From Roseimarinus sediminis (GTDB taxonomy: Bacteria > Bacteroidota > Bacteroidia > Bacteroidales > Prolixibacteraceae), in the NCBI RefSeq assembly GCF_050433125.1, contig NZ_JBNPXV010000001.1, positions 1-64,000 on the forward strand: 64,000 nucleotides of DNA. Reading direction: 5' to 3'. Below, in pieces: positions 6,810-15,446 of this stretch. The stretch's first letter is position 1, and each line of letters begins with the position of its first letter. The position numbers were made by a program, and so were the translations under genes. Under the pieces are notes generated by a model. That model searched no databases. It was not told where the DNA came from and worked only from the letters and a program-made list of their open reading frames with translations.

Positions 6810-9800
6810 ATGAAAAAAATAGTTGGCTTATTTATCGTTCTGGCAAGTTTTACAGTCTCAGCGCAGCAATCGAAATTTACGAATGTTTATCATTTCATTG
6901 AAAATACAGAGGTGTTTGAAATCAACCAGACTGAAGGTCACACGGTTTGTATTCCATTGAAATCGGTTGATGAAGCATTAAATACTCAGAAAACGAAGTC
7001 GGAAAATGTGCTTTCGTTGAATGGAAAGTGGAAATTCCATTTTGCCAATACGCCCGAAGGTACACCCAACGACTTTTTTACATCCAATTTTAATGATCAG
7101 AAATGGTCTGAAATTACAGTTCCGTCCAACTGGGAAATGCAGGGTTTTGGCGATCCTTTTTTCCGAAATGTTGCACATCCGTTTCGCTCCAATCCGCCTT
7201 TTGTTCCGCGCGAATACAACCCCACTGGTTCGTATCGCAAAACGTTTACCGTGCCGGCAAAATGGAAAAGTAAACGCATCTTTTTGCGCATGGAGAAAAC
7301 CGCTTCGGCATCGTTTGTTTGGATCAACGGACAGGAAGTGGGCTACAACGAAGGTGCGCAAGAGCCTGCCGAATATGATGTTACGAGTTTCCTGAAACCA
7401 GGAAAAAATACCATTGCCGTCAACGTAATTAAATATTCCGATGGTGTGTACCTCGAAAGCCAGGACTATTGGCGCCTGGCTGGTATTTTTGACGATGTTT
7501 GGTTGTATGCAAAAGAGGATGTGCATATCTTCGACTGGTATGCCACTACCGACCTCGACGAAAACTACGAGAACGCAAAACTGAATTTGCAGATTACGGT
7601 AAATAACCAATCGAAAACCGATAAACAGAACTACAAGGTTAAAGCTTCCTTATTTGATTCTGACAATGTGTTGGTTCAGAATCTTACTTCTGATGCCGTT
7701 CAAATAACTGCTGATAATAAGCAAAATATTACTATTTCATCAGAAGTATTAAATCCAAAAAAGTGGACCGCCGAAACACCCAATCTTTATCGGTTAACAA
7801 TGGAATTAATAAACAATGAAGGTAAAACCGAAGAGGTAATTGCTGGTCGTATAGGTTTTAAAGAAACCGAAATCCGCAATCAGGTTTTTTACCTCAACGG
7901 TAAGGCCATAAAACTGAACGGCATCAATACCCACATGCAACACCCCACTTTGGGTCATACCATGGACGAAGCCACCATTCGAAAAGATTTTGAACTGTTT
8001 AAACAATTCAATATAAATTGTGTACGCATATCACACTATCCACCTGTAAGGCGCTATTTAGGATTGGCCGACGAATACGGATTCTATATTATTGATGAAG
8101 CGGGCGTGGAAGCACATGCCACCGAATTTTTGAGTGATAAAGCCGAATGGGAACCCATGTATCGCGAGCGGGTTCGCAAAATGGTGTTACGCGACCGAAA
8201 TCATCCATCCATTCTGTTTTGGAGCGCCGGAAACGAAAGTGGCGAAGGCGCAACTATTTGTGCCGTGATTGATGAAGGGCGAAAATACGATACAACACGA
8301 TACTGGATGTATGGCGGAAACGCTTTTTCGCATGCTTGCGAAGAAATTATTGGGCCACGTTATGCTACTCCTTTTGATCTCAAAACACAGGTGGGGATGG
8401 TTCCTGAAAGTGTTGATCCACGCCCCTCGTTCATGGACGAATACCTTTCGGTGGCTGGAAACGCTGGTGGTGGACTGGATGAATATTGGGATGTGATTTA
8501 CCAGTATCCACGCATCATGGGTGGTGCAATTTGGGATTTTGTTAGCCCGGGCTTGCTCGATCCGGTTCGCAAATTGACCGACTCCTCACCCAACAAGGTC
8601 GCAACGCACATCATGGGACGCGCCAAACTGGTTGCCGGACACGATGGAAAAGGCATTGATCTGAATGGACAAGACCAATGGGTGGAACTTTACCAAGATA
8701 AAAACATAGAAATTTCGGGCAATGAATTAACGGTTTCGCTTTGGATTTTTCCACGCGATTTAATGAAAATGGGTGGAACACTGCTCACCAAAGGAAACAA
8801 TCAGTTTGGTTTGCAGCAAAATGGTGACAACTCGCTCGATTTCTATATCAACACAAGGAGAAAAACAGTTATAAGTGGTGAATTACCCGACGATTGGACA
8901 CAAAACTGGCATCATGTGGCAGGTATTTATAACGGGGAGTCAATGTCATTATTTATCGACAACAAAAAGGTGGCTGAAACACTGGTCACCGGGAACATTA
9001 CCAATTTCCCTTTTCCGCTTAATGTGGGCAAAAATGCCGAGGCACATGGTCAGCATTTGTCCCATTATTTGTGCGATGCCATTATCGATGAGGTGGGTAT
9101 TTTCTCCGAAGCGATTGAAATCAATGAATTATACGCATCAAAACCCGACTTGAAAAATCGTGCAGCTTTGTGGCTCGATTTTGAGCAGGAGCAAAACGAA
9201 GGCGAGTTTTTTAGCTATGGAATTGGTGCGCGAACCTATGGAAGCATTTGGCCCGATCGGGTTGCGCAGCCCGAAATGTGGCAAATCAAAAAGTCGGCTC
9301 AACCCATTTCTGTGAAGTGGAGCAATGCCGAAAAACTGGAAATTGAAGTGCAGAACACAAACTTTTTCACCAATACGAATGCCTTTGAGGCTCGCTGGAA
9401 CCTGGAGGAAAACGGAATATCCATAGCTTCGGGAAAATTGGAAGTGGATGTTGAACCGCAGGTAAATAAAATCTACGTTCTTCCTATTTCAAAACCTCAG
9501 CTAAAAGCCGGTGCAAGCTATTTGGCAACAGTTAGTTTTCATTTGAAAGAAGCTACACAATGGGCGCCGAAGGGTTTTGAACAGTGTTGGGATCAATTGG
9601 AATTGCCATGGAATGTTCCTGCCGATAAAAAAATGGTACAGCATCCGACCAATACTTTGGAAGTAACAGATAATGAGAAACATTTGATTGTTTCGGGAGC
9701 AAATTTCGATTATACCTTTAGTAAAGCCGATGGACAATTGTACTCCATGAAATACATGGGTACAGAATTGCTGAAACAGGGAGCGCAACTCAATGTTTGG

Positions 9801-10574
9801 CGTGCTCCTCTGGCGAACGAACTGGACGACTGGACCACTTATTCGGTTAATGTATTTCCTTCAAACCAGGGCTACGGAAGGATGATTTCCACTGCATGGT
9901 ACTCCCTCGGTCTGGATAATATGAAGTCAAAACTTGAATCATTTCGGGTTGAAAATAAAGCTGAAAATACAATTGTTAGTATTCGTGAAATTGCTCTTAT
10001 GGGAAATGGACGCGGTGCAGGCTTCGAAAATGAGATGATTTATACAATTTCGCCCGACGGTGAAATTCGTTTACAGCACACGATTCATCCGAATGGGAAC
10101 ATGCCCATGTACTTGCCACGCATCGGAACACGATGGGTTTTCAATGACCAAATGCAAAAGGTAGAATGGTTTGGACGCGGGCCGCAGGAAAATTATCCCG
10201 ACCGCAAAACCGGCTATCGTATTGGGCTTTATCAATCAACAGTCGATGCGATGTTTGAGTACTATTTAATACCTCAGGATTGTGGCTTGCGAACAGATAA
10301 CCAATATGTAAGATTTACAAACGAAGAAGGAATCGGTATCGAGTTTTCGGCAGCTGAACCATTCAATTTCAATTGCTATAATTACAGCACCGAAAATTTG
10401 TCAAAGGCAAAATACACCTATCAACTCATCAAATCGGATGGTGTAACATTCAATTTCGACTACCAAACAACCGGGGTAGGATGCACGGCAATAGGGGTGA
10501 TTAATAAATATCAAACCATTCCTCAAACCATACAGTTCACAAGTTCGATAAAACCATTTAAAATCAATAAGTAA
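6810..10574 (+). CDS. secreted GH2 beta-galactosidase with inserted LamG domain
   Basis: This 1254-residue protein hydrolyses terminal beta-galactosides (family GH2). It has a signal peptide (MKKIVGLFIVLASFTVSAQ), the sugar-binding jelly roll (about 60-230), an immunoglobulin-like domain, and the catalytic barrel with acid/base Glu476 in WSAGNESG and probable nucleophile Glu544 in FMDEY. A concanavalin-like LamG domain (about 605-780, WVELYQDKNI to DAIIDEVGIF) is inserted between the barrel and the C-terminal LacZ domains 4 and 5 (end with WFGRGPQENYPDRKTG). Ordinary LacZ is about 1020 residues; the insert explains the extra length. It stands alone between mobile relics, with no SusC/SusD partner nearby. 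The inserted domain may bind polymeric substrate. The protein is probably periplasmic or surface-located. Confidence 0.93.
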   Translation: MKKIVGLFIVLASFTVSAQQSKFTNVYHFIENTEVFEINQTEGHTVCIPLKSVDEALNTQKTKSENVLSLNGKWKFHFANTPEGTPNDFFTSNFNDQKWSEITVPSNWEMQGFGDPFFRNVAHPFRSNPPFVPREYNPTGSYRKTFTVPAKWKSKRIFLRMEKTASASFVWINGQEVGYNEGAQEPAEYDVTSFLKPGKNTIAVNVIKYSDGVYLESQDYWRLAGIFDDVWLYAKEDVHIFDWYATTDLDENYENAKLNLQITVNNQSKTDKQNYKVKASLFDSDNVLVQNLTSDAVQITADNKQNITISSEVLNPKKWTAETPNLYRLTMELINNEGKTEEVIAGRIGFKETEIRNQVFYLNGKAIKLNGINTHMQHPTLGHTMDEATIRKDFELFKQFNINCVRISHYPPVRRYLGLADEYGFYIIDEAGVEAHATEFLSDKAEWEPMYRERVRKMVLRDRNHPSILFWSAGNESGEGATICAVIDEGRKYDTTRYWMYGGNAFSHACEEIIGPRYATPFDLKTQVGMVPESVDPRPSFMDEYLSVAGNAGGGLDEYWDVIYQYPRIMGGAIWDFVSPGLLDPVRKLTDSSPNKVATHIMGRAKLVAGHDGKGIDLNGQDQWVELYQDKNIEISGNELTVSLWIFPRDLMKMGGTLLTKGNNQFGLQQNGDNSLDFYINTRRKTVISGELPDDWTQNWHHVAGIYNGESMSLFIDNKKVAETLVTGNITNFPFPLNVGKNAEAHGQHLSHYLCDAIIDEVGIFSEAIEINELYASKPDLKNRAALWLDFEQEQNEGEFFSYGIGARTYGSIWPDRVAQPEMWQIKKSAQPISVKWSNAEKLEIEVQNTNFFTNTNAFEARWNLEENGISIASGKLEVDVEPQVNKIYVLPISKPQLKAGASYLATVSFHLKEATQWAPKGFEQCWDQLELPWNVPADKKMVQHPTNTLEVTDNEKHLIVSGANFDYTFSKADGQLYSMKYMGTELLKQGAQLNVWRAPLANELDDWTTYSVNVFPSNQGYGRMISTAWYSLGLDNMKSKLESFRVENKAENTIVSIREIALMGNGRGAGFENEMIYTISPDGEIRLQHTIHPNGNMPMYLPRIGTRWVFNDQMQKVEWFGRGPQENYPDRKTGYRIGLYQSTVDAMFEYYLIPQDCGLRTDNQYVRFTNEEGIGIEFSAAEPFNFNCYNYSTENLSKAKYTYQLIKSDGVTFNFDYQTTGVGCTAIGVINKYQTIPQTIQFTSSIKPFKINK

Positions 10575-10596
10575 GCAGGATAAATAACTGGCTACA

Positions 10597-10739
10597 ATCG
10601 AGTGGGTAGCCGCTAGGCTAAAAGCCTATCGGAGAACCCCTCACACCATCCGTCAGCTGACGGATACAGGTCTCGTATACAGCGGTTCATTAAGATGTGG
10701 GGCAACTTTTTCGTAATACGAAAGCAACGCTTGGTAACC
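10597..10739 (-). mobile_element. 5'-truncated group II intron remnant
   Basis: The minus strand encodes the last codons of a maturase (GYQALLSYYEKVAPHLNEP) and then domain V (GAACCGCTGTATACGAGACC, GGTGTGAGGGG) and domain VI, ending in ACTCGAT near 10597. It is related to but clearly different from the intron at 4436-6348. Only the 3' end is present, as expected from incomplete reverse transcription during insertion or from later deletion. It abuts the RAYT fragment. Confidence 0.75.
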
Positions 10740-10741
10740 TG

Positions 10742-11118
10742 ATGTCAAATCATTTGCATATAATTGCCAGTGCCACTGATGAAGAAAACTTATCTGATAT
10801 CCTACGCGATTTCAAGAAGTTTTCCAGTAAAAAGATTATAGAAACTATAAAAGAGATTCCAGAGAGCCGCCGGGAATGGTTGCTCAATTTGTTTTGGTAT
10901 GCCGGTAAAAACAACAAGAAGATAAAGAATTTCAAGGTTTGGCAGGATGGCAACGATGCAAAAGAAATTCATTCAACTGCATTTTTGGAAGAAAAAATGG
11001 ATTACATCCACAACAATCCATCAGGGCAGAGATAGTATCAAATCCGGTTGATTATTTGTACAGTTCAGCCCGGGATTATGCTGGAGAGAAAGGGTTGGTG
11101 AGTATAGAGTTTGTTTAA
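10742..11118 (+). pseudogene. REP-associated tyrosine transposase (RAYT), broken
   Basis: The fragment begins at the HUH motif MSNHLHII of the Y1/TnpA_REP family and runs to a stop at 11033. A frame change near 11026 recovers the typical C-terminus (AEIVSNPVDYLYSSARDYAG) up to a stop at 11116-11118. About the first 65 residues are missing, their place taken by the intron remnant. The family acts as a single-strand DNA transposase on REP palindromes, one of which follows. This copy cannot be functional. Confidence 0.8.
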
Positions 11119-11242
11119 AGTAACAGGATTAAAAACGAAGATCGGCGGAGCCAAATCCTAAGCCAGGAAGCGCGGATTGCAATCGAAGATCACCTTAGGT
11201 AAATCCGCACTCGCGCTTTGAACTTACATTGTGCAAATCTGG
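11081..11242 (+). repeat. 162-bp RAYT-3'/REP-like direct repeat, copy A
   Basis: It consists of the last codons of the RAYT gene plus about 120 bp of downstream REP-like sequence, with interrupted palindromes (for example CCTAAG with CTTAGG, and GCGGATT with AAATCCGC). Copy B at 12377-12538 has the same length and is roughly 90 percent identical. Confidence 0.8.
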
Positions 11243-11614
11243 AAGAGCATGTGAAAAGTAAACCAGCCACTTCCTGAACTTAAACCCTTCCATTGCTTCC
11301 TCATTTTTACCCTCAATGACTACCGATTCTTTTCTTTCATATATTGTACAGCATGTTTTGCTTTTTGATGCATGTACTGAAATAATATTTTATTAAATTG
11401 AGGCACCAAAACTAAAACAGCATGCCAACTACCACTCATACAAAACCGACAAGCAAAACTCCCTTTTGCAAACCCTTAAAGCCTTGTTGTACTAATTCAT
11501 CCTTCAACATAAGATGACGTACCTAAGCCTACACGCGAACTGCTGTGCCCCCTTTAGCAAAAACCCTGGCAGTACAAGCACCAATAATAACCACTACAGT
11601 TTAGACGTTACCGT
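11243..11614. other. intergenic, no gene seen
   Basis: These 372 bases have no convincing coding frame, RNA gene or strong hairpin. The sequence is AT-rich on the left and then rich in C and A with scattered short palindromes. It may hold the promoter of the gene at 11615. Confidence 0.4.
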
Positions 11615-12271
11615 ATGAAACGAACCTTTTTAAACACAAGCAGGGAACCATCAACCAACGGATGTGTGTTCCATCCGTTCATTAAAAAAACAAAGCTAAT
11701 TTGTATTCTTTTGCTTTTCAACCTGATTTTAAATGCACAGGAAAATAATCATGCCAACAAGGTACTTCAGCTTGGAATCAACAGTGCCTTTTTTAGTTCA
11801 GGAGACATGACAGGCCTGGGATTGAATATTGAATACAACTACCCGGTCAATAAGTATCTGTCAATAGCACCAAGACTCATGAGTGCCAAGGCAAACGGAA
11901 TTTCCAATTATACCTCTTCAATGAATAAATTCCATCATATTTCCTCCTTTGCTTTGAGCTTGTCGGCTAAGATTACTCCGTTTCCGGATCAATTCAAAAG
12001 ACTGAAATTAGATTTTGGAGGACTTTGCCATCAGTTTACAAAAACCAGGGGTACTTTGAGCAACAGCGATGAATATGATACTTACAATACAAGCAATACC
12101 AGTTATTATGAGGACAATTTATTCGGACTCTTAGCATCTCTGAGCTTTAATGTAATTGATTCCCAAAAAATGGCCGGTGGTTTAAGACTTGATTTATTGA
12201 CAAGTCTTCACGAAGGATATTTAGAAAGCGATGCATTTCAAACAGGTATCTATTTCGGTATAAAATTTTGA
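11615..12271 (+). CDS. small outer-membrane beta-barrel protein, family unknown
   Basis: The 218-residue product has a hydrophobic export signal (KLICILLLFNLILNAQ at about 28-43) after an unusually long N-terminal stretch, so the true start may lie further in, although no other ATG is available before the signal. The mature part alternates short amphipathic strands and ends in IYFGIKF, with a terminal Phe typical of BamA-assembled barrels. I do not recognise the family. It sits inside a segment bounded by two copies of the RAYT/REP repeat, so it may have moved or been duplicated with them. Confidence 0.6.
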   Translation: MKRTFLNTSREPSTNGCVFHPFIKKTKLICILLLFNLILNAQENNHANKVLQLGINSAFFSSGDMTGLGLNIEYNYPVNKYLSIAPRLMSAKANGISNYTSSMNKFHHISSFALSLSAKITPFPDQFKRLKLDFGGLCHQFTKTRGTLSNSDEYDTYNTSNTSYYEDNLFGLLASLSFNVIDSQKMAGGLRLDLLTSLHEGYLESDAFQTGIYFGIKF

Positions 12272-12301
12272 TATGTACTATTAACCAATCAATAAACCAA
12301 C

Positions 12302-12403
12302 ATGAAACAATTAACCAAGCTTCTGATTTTATTCATTTTGATGCAAATGAATTTCACAACTTTAAATGCGTTGGAACTGGAGAGAAAGGGTTGGTTGAAA
12401 TAG
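12302..12403 (+). pseudogene. gene truncated by RAYT/REP repeat (33 codons)
   Basis: The frame starts with a clear signal peptide (MKQLTKLLILFILMQMNF) and then runs into repeat copy B at 12377, where it reads RAYT sequence and stops. The rest of the exported protein is missing. It lies 30 bp after the barrel gene and may have been its operon partner. Confidence 0.5.
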
Positions 12404-12538
12404 AGTTTGTTTAAAGTTAAAGGATTAAAATCGAAGATCGGCGGAGCCAAATCCTAAGCCAGGAAGCGCGGATTGCAATCGAAGATCACCTTAGGTAAAT
12501 CCGCACTAGCACTTTGAACTTAAATTCTGTAAATCCGG
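12377..12538 (+). repeat. 162-bp RAYT-3'/REP-like direct repeat, copy B
   Basis: Second copy of the repeat at 11081-11242, in the same orientation. It contains only the end of the RAYT reading frame (LERKGWL) and the downstream palindromes, and it interrupts a signal-peptide gene. Confidence 0.8.
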
Positions 12539-12835
12539 CAAAGCGGATAATTTCGCCCTGCAATTCGGTCCGATTGGGCACAATTATCATATTTTCTCTA
12601 AAACATTCAGAGAACTATTAGAGCCGGGTTAGAGATGCTTATAACCAATTAATTCATTTAGCTTTCAAAAAAACATTGCCGCAATTGCTTCCTATTCAAT
12701 GAATAGGAGGCAAATTGATGATTAATAAGCAAGGGCAGCTTGTTTTTGCACAACTTGTAACACTTTGCGCGAGACTCACGTACCCACATTTGCATTTTTC
12801 ACTTCGTGCAGATTTACAACTAAAATCCTTTTACG
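12539..12835. other. intergenic with one strong palindrome
   Basis: About 300 bases without a credible gene. The only clear structure is the hairpin at 12682-12717; a promoter box for the next gene lies at its right end. Confidence 0.4.
12682..12717. repeat. near-perfect palindrome
   Basis: TTGCTTCCTATTCA and TGAATAGGAGGCAA are inverted repeats with one mismatch and a single central A. No T-run follows, so a factor-independent terminator is unlikely; a protein-binding site or mobile-element relic is more plausible. Confidence 0.5.
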
Positions 12836-12843
12836 TATATTTG
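12836..12843 (+). promoter_or_regulatory. candidate promoter -7 box TATATTTG
   Basis: The octamer fits the Bacteroidota TAnnTTTG consensus. It lies only 4 bp before the ATG of the nucleotidyltransferase gene, so the transcript would be leaderless or nearly so. Confidence 0.4.
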
Positions 12844-12847
12844 GTAT

Positions 12848-13168
12848 ATGAAAACCTCACAGACAAAAATATTAAATCAGATTAAGAGGATTGTAAAAGA
12901 CAAAGAACCTACGGCAAAGATTTATCTTTATGGTTCACGATCACGAGGCACAGCAAAAGACAATTCAGACTGGGATTTATTAATTTTGTTAAACAAAGAT
13001 GATGTTTCGAATGAGCTTGAAAGAGAAATTACCTATCCGCTATATGACCTTGAATTTGATACTGGAGAGGTGATTAGTCCGATGATTTACTCCGAGAAAG
13101 AATGGAATTCAAAATATAAGCTTACACCCTTTTATCAAAATGTAATGAGGGAGGGCATACTCCTATGA
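12848..13168 (+). CDS. MNT-type minimal nucleotidyltransferase, likely antitoxin
   Basis: The 106-residue protein has the exact GSX10DXD motif of minimal nucleotidyltransferases: Gly29-Ser30, then ten residues, then Asp41-Trp-Asp43. Such proteins bind Mg-NTP at the two aspartates. In characterised MNT-HEPN (MntA-HepT) pairs, the enzyme silences its HEPN partner by adding AMP to it. The next gene overlaps by 4 bp and encodes a HEPN protein, so the pair is most likely a toxin-antitoxin module. It sits in the mosaic region beside RAYT relics. Confidence 0.85.
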   Translation: MKTSQTKILNQIKRIVKDKEPTAKIYLYGSRSRGTAKDNSDWDLLILLNKDDVSNELEREITYPLYDLEFDTGEVISPMIYSEKEWNSKYKLTPFYQNVMREGILL

Positions 13169-13557
13169 CAGATTTCACCCTTGAAGATTACATCAAATAT
13201 CGAATTGACCGTGCGAATGCAACTATCGAAGAAGTTCGGGTACATATCGACAACAGATTTTGGAATACAGCAATAAACAGGATGTATTATGCTTGTTTTT
13301 ATGCTGTTAGTGCGTTATTGGCAAAAGAAAAGATTGAAGTTTCGAGCCACTCTGGAGTTCGTCAAAAATTTGGAGAGAACTTCGTCAAGACAGGACTGAT
13401 TGACAGAGATTTAGCAAAGCATTTTACAGAATTATTCGAGAAAAGGCACAAAGGTGATTATAACGACTTTTATGATTACGATGAAGAAACAGTCTTGCGT
13501 TTATATCCTTTTTCACAAAGATTTATAGCTGAGATTACAAATATACTTAACAGTTAA
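13165..13557 (+). CDS. HEPN-domain protein, likely toxin of the MNT-HEPN pair
   Basis: This 130-residue all-helical protein starts inside the stop of the MNT gene. Its RMYYACFYAVSALL helix and RHKGDYNDF segment match HEPN proteins of the COG1895 type. HEPN toxins usually use an RX4-6H motif as RNase active site; at the equivalent place this one reads R94-HKGDY without the distal His, although an RX4H (Arg81-His86) occurs earlier. It may therefore be an RNase with a variant motif or a non-catalytic partner of the nucleotidyltransferase. A role in phage defence or plasmid-type maintenance is inferred. Confidence 0.8.
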   Translation: MTDFTLEDYIKYRIDRANATIEEVRVHIDNRFWNTAINRMYYACFYAVSALLAKEKIEVSSHSGVRQKFGENFVKTGLIDRDLAKHFTELFEKRHKGDYNDFYDYDEETVLRLYPFSQRFIAEITNILNS

Positions 13558-13721
13558 CAAGTGAGGGAAATAAATAAGACGCTGAGCGGATCGCAACACC
13601 CAGTGATGATTCCCGCATGCCGGCAGATTCAGGGCGATGTATTTAAAGAAAGTTCTTAAAATATTTTTGAAAGATAGTGAGACGGTATTCTTTGATTTAT
13701 TGCAGGTTTAATACTTTCCAG

Positions 13722-13835
13722 GAACTGGATTTAAGCAAAATTCCCAGGCCTGAATACCTGAGCGATGCCAAAAAGATGGCCGGTACCTTTTTTGAAAATT
13801 TAAAGAAACAACCAGCACAAGGAAAATGCTTATAG
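13722..13835 (+). pseudogene. C-terminal remnant of an unknown gene
   Basis: An open frame reading ELDLSKIPRPEYLSDAKKM and MAGTFFENLKKQ to a stop at 13833-13835 looks like a coding tail, but there is no start codon and upstream sequence is degenerate. It meets the chemotaxis gene tail-to-tail with a 6-bp overlap. Family not recognised. Confidence 0.3.
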
Positions 13836-14945
13836 CTCAAAGTATTTTACTGTGTCTTTAAGCTTCTCTGAAAAATGGGTCAGCTCTTCGGAGCTGGCCG
13901 CCATTTCTTCGGACGAGGAAGCATTTTGCTGTACCACATCGTTCAACTGGTGAATGGCCATGTTGATCTGTTCCAGACTGTTGTTCTGTTCAACGCTGGC
14001 CATGCTGATCTCATCAACCATTCGGGTAATCTGATTCATATCGGCTACGAGTTGCGTAATCATCCTGCCTGTTTGTTCACTTACACGAACCGTTTCCTCC
14101 GAGATGGCATGTATTTCGGTGGCGGCATGCTTGCTGTTTTCGGCCAGCATGCGCACCTCGTTGGCAATAACCGAGAAACCACGGCCATGTTCGCCGGCCC
14201 TGGCCGCCTCAACCGACGCATTCAAAGCCAGAATATTGGTTTGGTAGGCAATGTCGTTGATAATGTTGATCTTTTCAACAATGTTGTTAATCGAACGGAT
14301 GCTGATTTCGGACGTAGCTCCCATTTCATTCATGGCAGCTGCGGTATCCTTCACAATGCGGGCCGTATTTTGCGCATTGCTTGCATTTTTCTCATTATTG
14401 ATCGAAATCTCGGCCATGGTCGATGATATTTCTTCAGTGGTGGCTGCCTGCTCGTTGGCTCCGCTTGAAATCTGTGTCGAAGCAGAACTTTGCTGGTACG
14501 ACGAATTATTGATGAAAGTCGAAACTTCCTTAATGGCTCCTACTGTTTGATACAACTGTTTACGCATGGCTTCGAGCGAACGGGCTACCTCCCCGTATTC
14601 ATCGTTCAGTTTCATGAGCTTTTCGTCGAAAGCATGGTTCAGTTTGCCCATTGCCAGATTTTGGGTGATATTATTCGAAAGTAACGAGGTGGGTGTTTTG
14701 ATCGACTTGTTGACCAGACTAAAAACAGAAACAATGTAAACCAGGCCAATGGGTAAAACATATTTCAATTCGGTAAAACCGTTCTTACCGATTAAGAAAC
14801 CCATAAAGGCCACAACAACTGCCGAAACCAGAATCAGGGAACTGCTTTTAAAAACCAGCGACGACTTGAATATTATTCTCAATACCAACATCAAAAGCGA
14901 ACCAACCCCCAATAAAATCAGAAGAAAAACCCCAATATCACTCAT
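13830..14945 (-). CDS. methyl-accepting chemotaxis-type signal transducer
   Basis: The 371-residue membrane protein has three hydrophobic segments (about 4-22, 33-52 and 63-80), no recognisable periplasmic sensor domain, and a C-terminal coiled-coil signalling domain. The highly conserved tip reads YQTNILALNASVEAARAGE and GFSVIANEVRMLAENS, where CheA and CheW dock. The linker after the last membrane helix may replace a HAMP domain. No che genes are nearby, so it is an orphan receptor; in a Bacteroidota cell it might feed a chemosensory array for gliding or another CheA-linked pathway. Confidence 0.9.
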   Translation of the reverse strand: MSDIGVFLLILLGVGSLLMLVLRIIFKSSLVFKSSSLILVSAVVVAFMGFLIGKNGFTELKYVLPIGLVYIVSVFSLVNKSIKTPTSLLSNNITQNLAMGKLNHAFDEKLMKLNDEYGEVARSLEAMRKQLYQTVGAIKEVSTFINNSSYQQSSASTQISSGANEQAATTEEISSTMAEISINNEKNASNAQNTARIVKDTAAAMNEMGATSEISIRSINNIVEKINIINDIAYQTNILALNASVEAARAGEHGRGFSVIANEVRMLAENSKHAATEIHAISEETVRVSEQTGRMITQLVADMNQITRMVDEISMASVEQNNSLEQINMAIHQLNDVVQQNASSSEEMAASSEELTHFSEKLKDTVKYFEL

Positions 14946-15178
14946 ACCCTGTTTGCTTAAAAAAACTTTTTGTTAACAAGGCAATATTAGTAAAGATTCT
15001 CAGATTAACAAGCCAACTGAACAGTAAAAAGTGAGTTCATTTGACAATTTATCAAAATGGAAACACTTTTTACTTTGCCTGTTTTTTAGCTAAATATTTT
15101 AAATTTCGAAGTTTTATTAATAATTAACACTTTGCTCTCAAAAATATTTTTAACTTGCGCCAAATTAATTATAACATC

Positions 15179-15370
15179 ATGAATAAAGGAACAGTAAAAT
15201 TTTTCAACGATTTAAAAGGATTTGGTTTTATTAAAGATGCCGAATCGAACAAAGAACATTTTGTACATTCATCGGGTTTGGTTGACAGAATCAAAGAAGA
15301 TGATGAGGTTACCTACGAACTGGAACAAGGACAAAAAGGACTCAATGCAGTAAATGTTAAACTTGCATAG
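15179..15370 (+). CDS. cold-shock domain protein
   Basis: The 63-residue protein is a single OB-fold that binds single-stranded RNA and DNA. Both ribonucleoprotein motifs are present: RNP1 KGFGFI and RNP2 HFVHSS. The ATG at 15179 is preferred to an upstream in-frame TTG at 15155 because MNKGTVKFFN is the usual N-terminus. A gap of about 230 bp upstream leaves room for the long structured leader common in cold-shock mRNAs, and a terminator follows at 15398. Confidence 0.95.
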   Translation: MNKGTVKFFNDLKGFGFIKDAESNKEHFVHSSGLVDRIKEDDEVTYELEQGQKGLNAVNVKLA

Positions 15371-15397
15371 TTTAAGATACATAAGACATTAAAAAAG

Positions 15398-15429
15398 AGG
15401 CTCCGTTTTTACGGGGCCTTCTTTTTTTG
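15398..15429 (+). terminator. rho-independent terminator of the cold-shock gene
   Basis: AGGCTCCG and CGGGGCCT form an 8-bp stem (one G-U type mismatch) with a TTTTTA loop, followed by TCTTTTTTTG. It begins 28 bp after the stop codon. Confidence 0.8.
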
Positions 15430-15446
15430 CCCTAAGCGGGAGGATC

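Noticed and set aside
6978..7610. 210-residue minus-strand frame inside the beta-galactosidase gene
   Set aside because: The plus strand encodes the clear GH2 sugar-binding domain here; the minus frame is low in family-like features.
11081..12538. Possible CRISPR array from repeated sequence
   Set aside because: There are only two 162-bp copies more than 1 kb apart, with coding content; no short regular repeats or cas genes.
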